Shown here in pieces: positions 1 through 5,406 of a DNA stretch of 5,406 nt. Both the position numbers and the translations under genes were made by a program. Every line of letters begins with the position of its first letter. The first letter of the stretch is position 1. The stretch is from Alphaproteobacteria bacterium (GTDB taxonomy: Bacteria > Pseudomonadota > Alphaproteobacteria > Sphingomonadales > Rhodothalassiaceae). Under the pieces are notes generated by a model, which was not told the origin of the DNA, made no database searches, and saw nothing but the letters and a program-made list of their open reading frames with translations. The stretch covers positions 1 through 5,406 of the forward strand of contig RFIU01000265.1 in the NCBI GenBank assembly GCA_003695555.1, in the 5' to 3' direction.

Positions 1-721
1 CGGTCGTGTCGCGATCGAGCTGGTACCCGCCTTCGCGCCGCGCTCGGTCGCGCAGATCAAGCGGCTGGTGCGTTCGGGCTTCTATGACGGCCTTTCCTTC
101 TATCGGGTGATCGAGAACTTCGTCGCACAGGGCGGCATCGGTGAGGGCAGCCCCGCACATCGAAAGGTTCCGACACTTCCGGCGGAGTTCACTTTCCCGG
201 CCGCGAAGGCGACGCCCTTCATGCCGGTCCAGAAGCCCGAAATCTGGGCGAACGAGACCGGCTTCTGGCAGGGATTTGCGATCGGACGCGATCCGGCGAC
301 GGGGCGTGCCTGGGCGATCCACTGTCCCGGCGTCTTTGCGCTCGCACGCGATGCCGATCCCGATACCTCGAGCTCCGAATTCTACATCGCCATCGGCGAG
401 GCGCCGCGCCATCTCGACCGCAATCTGACCGTGCTCGGCCGGGTGATCGCCGGCATGCGCTTCGTGCAGGCTGCACCGCGCGGTGATCGAGAGGTGAATT
501 CCGGCGTCATTCCCCCCGGTCGGCCGCAGTTGCGGATCCGGCGGGCGATGATCGCCGCCGACCTGCCGGACGACATCCGCCCGGCGTTTCACGTCATGCG
601 CACCGATACGGCCGAATTCCGCGCCCGCATCGAAGCGCAGCGCCGGCGCGACAACCCCTTCTGGGTGGTGCGCCCGGTTGCTCATCTCGACATCTGCACG
701 GTGCCGGTGCCGGTCCGCTGA
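1..721 (+). CDS. Divergent cyclophilin-type peptidyl-prolyl cis-trans isomerase, 5'-truncated by the window edge
   Basis: The reading frame is open from base 2 to the TGA at 719-721 and shows 239 residues; the true start and any signal peptide lie upstream. The GTG at 68 falls inside a conserved strand, so it is not the start. Cyclophilins catalyse cis-trans isomerisation of X-Pro bonds during protein folding. Numbering visible residues from base 2, the core FYRVIENFVAQGG (33-45) holds R35, F40 and Q43, matching human CypA Arg55, Phe60 and Gln63. SSSEFYIAIG (123-132) matches the second core strand, with Glu126 for CypA Gln111. HLDRNLTVLGRVIAGM (137-152) has His137 and Leu142 in place of CypA Trp121 and His126. 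About 32 extra residues lie between Q43 and the ALAR segment (113-116). A tail of about 85 residues follows the core and ends VPVPVR. Family membership is clear; the substrate and a periplasmic location are inferred. No good terminator follows. Confidence 0.88.
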   Translation, partial: GRVAIELVPAFAPRSVAQIKRLVRSGFYDGLSFYRVIENFVAQGGIGEGSPAHRKVPTLPAEFTFPAAKATPFMPVQKPEIWANETGFWQGFAIGRDPATGRAWAIHCPGVFALARDADPDTSSSEFYIAIGEAPRHLDRNLTVLGRVIAGMRFVQAAPRGDREVNSGVIPPGRPQLRIRRAMIAADLPDDIRPAFHVMRTDTAEFRARIEAQRRRDNPFWVVRPVAHLDICTVPVPVR

Positions 722-753
722 TCGGTGGGTCCGGCCCGAAGCGCGGAACGGGC

Positions 754-782
754 TTGGCGAGAAGATGCTAGGCGGCTACAAG
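754..782 (+). promoter_or_regulatory. Weak candidate sigma-70-type promoter ahead of the sulfotransferase operon
   Basis: The 71-bp gap at 722-792 is the only non-coding space before the four-gene run, so an operon promoter would be expected here or inside the cyclophilin gene. The best pair I see is TTGGCG (754-759) and TACAAG (777-782), 17 bp apart; the second matches TATAAT at four of six positions. Transcription from it would begin only a few bases before the ATG at 793, giving an almost leaderless message. That would fit the lack of a Shine-Dalgarno sequence there. Matches this loose are common by chance, and readthrough from the cyclophilin gene is an equal alternative. Confidence 0.15.
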
Positions 783-786
783 CCGC
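772..786. repeat. Short perfect inverted repeat (GCGGCT-ACA-AGCCGC) before the sulfotransferase start
   Basis: Two perfectly complementary 6-bp arms (772-777 and 781-786) are separated by 3 bases, ending 6 bp before the ATG at 793. In RNA they would form a small GC-rich hairpin where a ribosome binding site would normally lie. No T-run follows, so it is not an intrinsic terminator. It could be chance in GC-rich DNA, a small operator, or a translation-modulating hairpin; nothing here decides between these. Confidence 0.3.
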
Positions 787-792
787 TGCATC

Positions 793-1902
793 ATGATGGA
801 AGAACGCTTTGATTCCTCTCACGCCCTTTATGGCGCCGACCCGCTGACCCTCTGGCGGGTCTGGCGCCGTTACGGCCCGGTTGCGCCCGAGCGCGCCCAT
901 GTGCTGGCCCGCGCCTTCGCCGCGGCGATCGGACGGACGCCCTTCAGCCTTGCAGAGCGGGTGTATGAGGCGGTCGCCCCCGACCCGCCCGGCGAACCGC
1001 CGCCACTGTTCATTCTCGGCCACTGGCGTTCGGGAACGACGCACCTCTACAATGTGCTTTCCAAGGCCGATGATGCCGCCTTCGTCTCGCCGTTCGCGAC
1101 CGCACTGCCTCATGATTTCCTGCTGCTCGGGCGACTGCTTGCGCCGATTTTCGCGCGCAGGCTGCCGGCGCATCGCTATATCGACCGTGTCGCGGTGACC
1201 CGCGATGCCCCGCAGGAAGACGAAATCGCACTCGCCAACATGACGCCGGTTTCCTTCTATCACGCCCTCTATTTTCCGCGGCACTTCGAGGAAATCTTCG
1301 GACCGTCCGTCTTCTTCGACACTCTCGGCAAGGAAGAACGTCGCGAGTGGGAAAACAGGCTGACCCGCTTCTATCGCAAGCTGCGCATCGCTCAGCCCGG
1401 CAAGCGGCTGATCATCAAGAATCCCGTCTATACGGCGCGACCGGCGCAGATGCGCCGTCTGTTTCCGGAAGCTCGCTTCGTCCACATCCACCGCGACCCC
1501 TTCCGCGTCTTCGTCTCGATGCGGAATTTCTACCGTCAGCTGCTGAGGCAGTTCGCCCTGCAGCCCTATGATCATCTCGATATCGACGAGATCGTCCTTT
1601 CCACCTATGAGCGGATGATGGACCGTTACTTCGCCGAAACACGAGACTGGCCGGAAGACCGGCTGGTGGAGATCGCTTTTGCCGCCTTCGAACATGATCC
1701 GATGGCCGAGATCGAGCGCATCTACGAGCGACTTGAGCTCGACGGGCTGGATCGCAATCGGCCGACCTTTGCGGCCTATCTGAAGAGCGTTGCCGGCTAT
1801 CGCAAGAACACCTACCGTGCGCCCGAGGCGGAGGTGAGGGAAAAGGTCGAACGGCGATGGGGTCGCTTTCTCGAGCATTTCGGATACGGCGCCGAAGGCT
1901 AG
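793..1902 (+). CDS. Sulfotransferase family protein (PAPS-dependent, Sulfotransf_3-like)
   Basis: The 369-residue product is predicted to move a sulfuryl group from PAPS to a hydroxyl or amino group of an unidentified acceptor, in the cytoplasm. The 5'-phosphosulfate loop is LFILGHWRSGTTHL (72-85), with R79, S80, G81, T82 and T83. LIIKNP (206-211) precedes the 3'-phosphate site RFVHIHRDPFRVFVSMRNFY (228-247), whose likely phosphate contacts are R234 and S242. QEDEIALAN (141-149) and the C-terminal YRKNTY (336-341) also fit bacterial members of this family, and the length is normal. There is no signal peptide or membrane segment. The frame has a stop at 769-771, so translation starts at ATG 793 or the adjacent ATG 796; neither has a recognisable Shine-Dalgarno sequence. 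The last 46 bp overlap the next gene. The acceptor cannot be read from the sequence. Confidence 0.9.
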   Translation: MMEERFDSSHALYGADPLTLWRVWRRYGPVAPERAHVLARAFAAAIGRTPFSLAERVYEAVAPDPPGEPPPLFILGHWRSGTTHLYNVLSKADDAAFVSPFATALPHDFLLLGRLLAPIFARRLPAHRYIDRVAVTRDAPQEDEIALANMTPVSFYHALYFPRHFEEIFGPSVFFDTLGKEERREWENRLTRFYRKLRIAQPGKRLIIKNPVYTARPAQMRRLFPEARFVHIHRDPFRVFVSMRNFYRQLLRQFALQPYDHLDIDEIVLSTYERMMDRYFAETRDWPEDRLVEIAFAAFEHDPMAEIERIYERLELDGLDRNRPTFAAYLKSVAGYRKNTYRAPEAEVREKVERRWGRFLEHFGYGAEG

Positions 1903-3065
1903 CCGGAGCGGCCGCCGGCCTGCTTGCCGGCCTGCTTGCCGGCTGCGGCGGCCCGTCGCCCGCACCCGCCGACCCCGACTTTCGGGTCGAGGACTGTGCC
2001 GCCCACCGCCTGGCCGACGAGCAGGGACGACCGATCATCGGCATCGAGGACATTGCGGCTCTGCCGCGCCACGGCATGCTGGTGCTTTCGGCCTATGATC
2101 GCCGGGCAACGGCGCGCGCCCTGCGTGATGGCAGGCCGCTGCCGGCAGGTGGCGGTCTCTATCTGCTCGACCTCGGCAAGGCCCTGCACAAAGCAGGAAA
2201 ATGGAAGGCGCTGCGGCTGAAGGGGGCGACGATCCGACGGCCGCACGGTATTACGGCCATTGGGGAAGAAAAGGCGGATACGCCGCGCCTATTCGTCATC
2301 GCGCGCCGCTATCGCAATGGCACGCTGGAGGCCGACATCCGGCAGATGCGTCTTGACCTTCGCGCTGGCCGCCTCATCGCGGTGAAAGAGCTGGCCCATG
2401 GACCAGCCTGGTGCGCGGCGAACGACCTTGCCTTCGATGAAAGGGCAAACGCCCTGCTCGTCACCCTTGATCATGCCGCCTGTCATGGCCCGGCCCGCTG
2501 GTGGGAAGATCTCACCGCGGCGGCAAGCGGCCGGCTGGTGCGCATCGATCTCGACGAAGATGCTGTTGCACCCCTGACGACGCCCGAAGCGGCGCACATC
2601 ATCAGCCATTCCCTCGTCTGGCCGAACGGCATCGCAATCGCACGGGATCGTGTCTGGGTCGCCGAAACGCGCGGCCGGCGTCTGCGCACCTTTGACAGCC
2701 ATGACCTCGCCCCGCGCGCCATTACGGCGCTGAGCGGTGCGCCGGACAATCTCTCTCTGCTACTGCCGGCCGATGACGGTGACGACCGGGCCGCACCGGG
2801 AGTCCTGGTCGCCGTTCATGACAGCCTATGGCGCCTGGCACTGCTTCGCGACCATCTTTTCGGCGTACGCCACGCGAAAAGCCGGATCATTCGGCTGGAT
2901 GACGATGGACAGGCCTTCGAACTGCTGGTCGATGACGGCAGCCGACTTTCGGCGGCGACCACCGCCCTTGCAATCAACGAGCGTCTGATCGCCGCGAGCG
3001 CCTGGGATGACCGCCTGCTGGTCTGCCGCCTCATCGCCCGCAAGGACGAGGAGCGCAGAACATGA
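1857..3065 (+). CDS. Paraoxonase/arylesterase-like (SMP-30-type) beta-propeller lipoprotein
   Basis: The 402-residue product starts with an Arg-rich n-region (residues 6-14), a hydrophobic h-region and lipobox LAGC with lipidation Cys30. Gly at +2 predicts outer-membrane sorting, and a Pro/Ala linker (31-40) follows. The rest aligns by eye with PON1 family members, six-bladed calcium-dependent lactonases/esterases. E64-D65 match PON1 Glu53-Asp54, RPHGI (128-132) matches NPHGI with H130 for His115, N189-D190 match Asn168-Asp169, WPNGI (255-259) matches FANGI with N257 for Asn224, and D297-N298 match Asp269-Asn270. C47 and C390 sit where PON1 Cys42 and Cys353 close the propeller. PON1 His134 appears to be Arg here. 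Fold and calcium sites are well supported; lactone or ester hydrolysis in the envelope is inferred. ATG 1857 is the only plausible in-frame start before the lipobox, with AAAGG at 1842-1846 as a modest ribosome site. The gene begins inside the sulfotransferase gene. Confidence 0.85.
   Translation: MGSLSRAFRIRRRRLAGAAAGLLAGLLAGCGGPSPAPADPDFRVEDCAAHRLADEQGRPIIGIEDIAALPRHGMLVLSAYDRRATARALRDGRPLPAGGGLYLLDLGKALHKAGKWKALRLKGATIRRPHGITAIGEEKADTPRLFVIARRYRNGTLEADIRQMRLDLRAGRLIAVKELAHGPAWCAANDLAFDERANALLVTLDHAACHGPARWWEDLTAAASGRLVRIDLDEDAVAPLTTPEAAHIISHSLVWPNGIAIARDRVWVAETRGRRLRTFDSHDLAPRAITALSGAPDNLSLLLPADDGDDRAAPGVLVAVHDSLWRLALLRDHLFGVRHAKSRIIRLDDDGQAFELLVDDGSRLSAATTALAINERLIAASAWDDRLLVCRLIARKDEERRT
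1914..1943 (+). repeat. 12-bp in-frame tandem repeat (2.5 copies) in the lipoprotein signal peptide
   Basis: The unit GCCGGCCTGCTT occurs at 1914-1925 and again, identically, at 1926-1937, followed by half a copy (GCCGGC) at 1938-1943. It encodes AGLL-AGLL-AG, the hydrophobic core of the signal peptide immediately before the lipidation cysteine. The unit is a multiple of three, so slippage would add or remove four residues without breaking the frame. Confidence 0.85.
3042..3053 (+). promoter_or_regulatory. Ribosome binding site for the HpnA-like SDR gene
   Basis: The purine-rich stretch AAGGACGAGGAG includes GAGGAG at 3048-3053, 8 bp before the ATG at 3062. It is the clearest Shine-Dalgarno sequence in the operon and fixes the start of the SDR gene. 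It lies in the last codons of the lipoprotein gene, and the stop and start overlap as ATGA (3062-3065), so translational coupling is likely. Confidence 0.7.
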
Positions 3066-4075
3066 TCCGCGATCCCATCCTGGTGACCGGTGGCGCCGGC
3101 TTTCTCGGCCATCGGCTGGTCCGGCGTCTGGCAGCAGAAGGCGCCGATGTCCGCGTCCTTGATCCCGACGCGATGCGCGTTCCCTTCCCCGGCGATGTCC
3201 GGCGGATCGAAGGATCGGTCACCAACCGACAGCTGGTACACGAGGCGATGGAAGGCGTCGCCACCGTCTTTCATCTTGCCGCCCATGCAGGGCTGTGGGC
3301 GGCGGATCCGACCGTCTTCGAACGGGTCAACCACCTTGGTACCCTCGTCGTGCTGGAAGCGGCTCAGGAAGCCGGCATCGGTCGTTTCATCCATACCGCA
3401 AGCGAGGTCATCCTGCGCGGCTGGAACGATCCCGACCCGACGCCGATCGATGAAGAGACGATCGCCCCGCCGCTCTCCACCATGGCCGGGCCTTACAGCC
3501 GCTCGAAATGGCGCGCCGATCAGGCGGTGCGCCAGGCGATCGAGGCAGGAGTGCCGGCGATCATCCTTTACCCGGCCGTGCCGGTGGGGCCCGACGATCG
3601 GCGGCGCACGCCGCCGACCCGCATGCTCGAAGGCTTTCTCTATGATCCGCCCCCCGCCTATCTGGACTGCAGCCTCAATCTGCTGGCGATCGAGGACATC
3701 GTCGAAGCCCATCTGCTGGCCGCCTCTCACGGCAGAGACGGCCGACGCTACATTATCGGCGCGCCGCCTGTGGCGATGAACGACCTGCTTCATGTGATCG
3801 GCGAAGTCGCGAAGCGGCCGATGCCGCGGCGCCGCATCCCTTTCCCCATCGCGCTCGCCGCCGGCCGACTGGCGGAATGGCAGGCCAGACGCAACGAAGT
3901 GGTGCCGACCGCCACGATCGAAGGCGTCCGGCTGGCGCGCTATCCACGACGACTAGATGCAAGCCGCGCGGTGGAAGAGCTGGGCTGGCGCTGGCGCGAC
4001 CCGCTCACGGCCGTGCGGGATACGATCGAAACCTGGATTGCCGCTCGACATCAGCCAGCCGCAGATGCGAAATGA
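3062..4075 (+). CDS. NAD-dependent epimerase/dehydratase (extended SDR), HpnA-like
   Basis: The 337-residue product is a cytoplasmic Rossmann-fold oxidoreductase. The dinucleotide loop TGGAGFLG lies at 9-16, and D34 at the end of the second strand suggests NAD rather than NADP. VFHLAAHAGLWAADP (69-83) closely matches the AA-x-x-x-LW-x-x-DP signature I associate with HpnA, the hopanoid-associated sugar epimerase. The likely catalytic residues are S114 with Y145 and K149 (YSRSK). The substrate-side segments PVGPDDRRRTPP (174-185), PAYLDCSLNLLAIEDI (198-213) and RRYIIGA (228-234) also follow the HpnA pattern; the length is typical. No other hopanoid gene is in view, so a related sugar, dihydroflavonol or 3-beta-hydroxysteroid-type substrate is possible and I give no gene symbol. 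It overlaps the lipoprotein gene by 4 bp and the transporter gene by 11 bp. Confidence 0.88.
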   Translation: MIRDPILVTGGAGFLGHRLVRRLAAEGADVRVLDPDAMRVPFPGDVRRIEGSVTNRQLVHEAMEGVATVFHLAAHAGLWAADPTVFERVNHLGTLVVLEAAQEAGIGRFIHTASEVILRGWNDPDPTPIDEETIAPPLSTMAGPYSRSKWRADQAVRQAIEAGVPAIILYPAVPVGPDDRRRTPPTRMLEGFLYDPPPAYLDCSLNLLAIEDIVEAHLLAASHGRDGRRYIIGAPPVAMNDLLHVIGEVAKRPMPRRRIPFPIALAAGRLAEWQARRNEVVPTATIEGVRLARYPRRLDASRAVEELGWRWRDPLTAVRDTIETWIAARHQPAADAK

Positions 4076-5036
4076 GCAGCCCTTGCCGCCTGACGACGGC
4101 CCAGAACGCCTTGCCATCCCGTCCTTTCAGGGAAATCCGGAAGAAAGACCCCCGACCGTGCCGATCCTGCTCTTCCTTTCCTGTGTTCTGATCTGGGGTT
4201 CGACCTGGTATGCGATCACCTTCCAGCTCGGCGAGGTGCCCGAAAGCTGGTCGGTCGCCTGGCGTTTTCTGCTCGCTGCCGGGACGCTCTTCGGACTATG
4301 CGTCTGGCGGCGGGTCCCGCTCGCCTGGCCGGCACGGATGCATCTGCGCTTCGCGACGCTGGGACTGCTGCTGTTTTCCACCAGTTATCTGCTGGTCTAT
4401 CTCGGCACCCGCCACCTCGCATCCGGTCTCGTCGCGGTGGTCTTCTCGCTGATGACCCCGTTCAACCAGATACACGGGGCAATCTTTCTCGGGCAGGGGT
4501 TTGAGCGACGGCTGCTGTTCGGCGCGCTGCTGGGGATCGCCGGGCTCGGCCTGCTCTTCCTTCCCGAATTCCACGGCCTTGAACTCGACCACTCGACGGC
4601 GCTCGGCCTTATCTACTGCACGGCGGCCGCCTGGATCGCCTCGCTGGGCAATACCTTCGCGGCCAGCCGGGCGATGGCCGGTATTCCCAACTTCGCCTTG
4701 AACGCCTGGGGGATGCTCTATGGCGGCCTCACCATCGCAGCTGTCGCGCTGGCGATGGGCGAGCCTGTCGGTTTCTCGCTCTCACCCGGCTATCTTGCCT
4801 CGCTCGCCTGGTTGGCGCTGGCAGGCTCGGTGATCGCCTTCACGCTCTATGTCAAACTGCTCCAGACTTGGGGGCTGGCCCGCTCGGGCTATGTCGCGGT
4901 TGCGATTCCGGTGGTGGCGCTGGCGATTTCGAGTCTGTTGGAAGATTTCTCTTGGTCGCCGGCAGCGGTTGCCGGCGCCGGACTTGTCGCGCTCGGCAAT
5001 CTTGTCGTCGTTCGCCGGCGACGGACGGCCTCCTAG
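4065..5036 (+). CDS. EamA/DMT-family drug/metabolite transporter
   Basis: The 323-residue inner-membrane protein has ten hydrophobic segments, at about 31-50, 62-80, 93-112, 117-141, 148-166, 175-200, 208-230, 241-262, 271-291 and 296-316. They form the two EamA repeats of the drug/metabolite transporter superfamily, which usually export small metabolites. Typical marks are WGSTWYAI (44-51), RFLLAAG (67-73), SLMTPF (128-133), GSVIAFTLYVKLL (254-266) and IPVVALAISSLLEDF (281-295), and the Arg-rich end (317-320) fits a cytoplasmic tail. The frame is open further upstream, but a start before 4065 would lie deep in the SDR gene. ATG 4065 gives an unusual hydrophilic, Pro-rich leader of about 30 residues and lacks a good ribosome site. 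GTG 4158, preceded by GGAAG at 4139-4143, is an alternative that starts right at the first helix. The ATGA at 4072 is in another frame. The substrate is unknown; export of the operon's product is inferred. Confidence 0.88.
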   Translation: MRNEQPLPPDDGPERLAIPSFQGNPEERPPTVPILLFLSCVLIWGSTWYAITFQLGEVPESWSVAWRFLLAAGTLFGLCVWRRVPLAWPARMHLRFATLGLLLFSTSYLLVYLGTRHLASGLVAVVFSLMTPFNQIHGAIFLGQGFERRLLFGALLGIAGLGLLFLPEFHGLELDHSTALGLIYCTAAAWIASLGNTFAASRAMAGIPNFALNAWGMLYGGLTIAAVALAMGEPVGFSLSPGYLASLAWLALAGSVIAFTLYVKLLQTWGLARSGYVAVAIPVVALAISSLLEDFSWSPAAVAGAGLVALGNLVVVRRRRTAS

Positions 5037-5406
5037 GAGAGGGTGGCCGCCACCGCATCGAGAGCTTCGCCCAGTGCGCCGGCGATCATGGCGATCTCCT
5101 CCTCGGCAATGATGAAGGGCGGGGTGATGACCAGCGAATTGCCGGTTGCGCGGACGATGACCCCACGCATCAGTGCCTCATTGGCGACCCGCGCACAGAC
5201 AGCCGCTTCCAGGGGGTAATGCAACCGTTGCTCGCGATCCTTGACGATTTCGACTCCGATGATGAGGCCGAGACGGCGGATCTCGCCGACGAGCGAATGC
5301 CCGGCGAGGGGATCGAGCGCCGAAGCGAGCATGCCGCCCATCTGCGATGCCCGATCGATGAGCCCTTCCCGCGCGATGATCGCCAGATTTTCCGCCGCCA
5401 CCGCAC
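5033..5406 (-). CDS. Class-III PLP-dependent aminotransferase, C-terminal part (5' end beyond the window)
   Basis: On the minus strand the frame runs in from base 6 past the visible edge, reading AVAAENLAIIAREGL, and ends at TAG 5035-5033, showing about 124 residues of the C-terminal domain. The GTG at 5401-5399 is internal, in a helix typical of this family, and not a start. VGEIRRLGLIIGVEIV and RGVIVRATGNSLVITPPFII are typical of class-III (omega-amino acid, ornithine, DAPA) aminotransferases. The Arg at 5150-5152 in VIVRATGN corresponds to the mobile 'flipping' arginine of omega-transaminases such as that of Chromobacterium violaceum, which pairs with carboxylate substrates. The PLP lysine lies outside the window, so the substrate cannot be assigned. 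The gene converges on the transporter gene and is not part of the operon. Confidence 0.9.
   Translation of the reverse strand, partial: AVAAENLAIIAREGLIDRASQMGGMLASALDPLAGHSLVGEIRRLGLIIGVEIVKDREQRLHYPLEAAVCARVANEALMRGVIVRATGNSLVITPPFIIAEEEIAMIAGALGEALDAVAATLS

Noticed and set aside
733..754. Possible terminator after the cyclophilin gene (GGCCCG with CGGGCT, 10-base loop)
   Set aside because: The stem is only 6 bp with one G-T pair, the loop is large, and no T-run follows on either strand.
811..815. GANTC (CcrM-type) sites, for example GATTC just inside the sulfotransferase gene
   Set aside because: Only a few scattered examples exist, mostly inside coding DNA, with no clustering near a promoter, so they carry no regulatory information here.
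682..1965. Long open frame on the minus strand (427 codons) across the sulfotransferase gene
   Set aside because: It is antisense to a clearly assigned sulfotransferase with both PAPS motifs. Its translation is rich in Arg/Gly with no recognisable domain, as expected of a shadow frame in GC-rich DNA.
2816..3793. Long open frame on the minus strand (325 codons) across the lipoprotein and SDR genes
   Set aside because: It spans two well-supported plus-strand genes and their junction, shows no family motif, and reads as an antisense shadow.
3877..4191. Plus-strand frame (104 codons) that includes the ATGA start at 4072
   Set aside because: It lies mostly inside the SDR and transporter genes in another frame. 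Its Arg/Ser/Pro-rich translation matches nothing, so it is not called as a gene, although the 4072 ATG is noted in the transporter start question.
1..5406. CRISPR array, IS element, tRNA/rRNA, attachment site or replication origin
   Set aside because: Almost every base falls in a coding gene. I saw no spaced direct repeats, no transposase-like frame, no tRNA-like cloverleaf and no iteron or DnaA-box cluster.

Overview
The window is GC-rich (estimated by eye at 60-65 %), with G/C-ending codons, tightly packed overlapping genes and no mobile-element or phage signature. This looks like the chromosome of an alphaproteobacterium. The divergent cyclophilin at the left end, with its insertion and a C-terminus ending VPVPVR, resembles proteins I associate with sphingomonads. 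That placement is inference, not something the sequence proves.

Layout from left to right. (1) Bases 1-721, + strand: the 3' part of a divergent cyclophilin-type peptidyl-prolyl isomerase whose start lies outside the window. (2) Bases 722-792: a 71-bp gap with a small hairpin and at best a weak promoter. (3) Bases 793-5036, + strand: four genes with no spacing between them, each overlapping the next. They are a PAPS-dependent sulfotransferase, a paraoxonase-like beta-propeller lipoprotein, an extended SDR close to the hopanoid-associated HpnA type, and a ten-helix EamA/DMT-family exporter. The overlaps are 46, 4 and 11 bp, so they are probably one operon. (4) Bases 5033-5406, - strand: the C-terminal part of a PLP-dependent class-III aminotransferase, converging on the operon so that the two stop codons share one CTAG.

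The most interesting object is the lipoprotein at 1857-3065. It is hard to name by eye, but it lines up with animal serum paraoxonase (PON1) over its whole length. It keeps counterparts of the calcium ligands (ED, ND, N, DN), the PON1 His115-type histidine and the two cysteines that close the PON1 propeller, while PON1 His134 is replaced. It would be a calcium-dependent lactonase or esterase anchored in the cell envelope.

The four operon genes could together modify and move one small molecule: an oxidoreductase or epimerase, a sulfate-transfer enzyme, an envelope lactonase/esterase and an exporter. This is a hypothesis from gene order and family membership. The sequence does not reveal the substrate, and I do not recognise the cluster as a described pathway.
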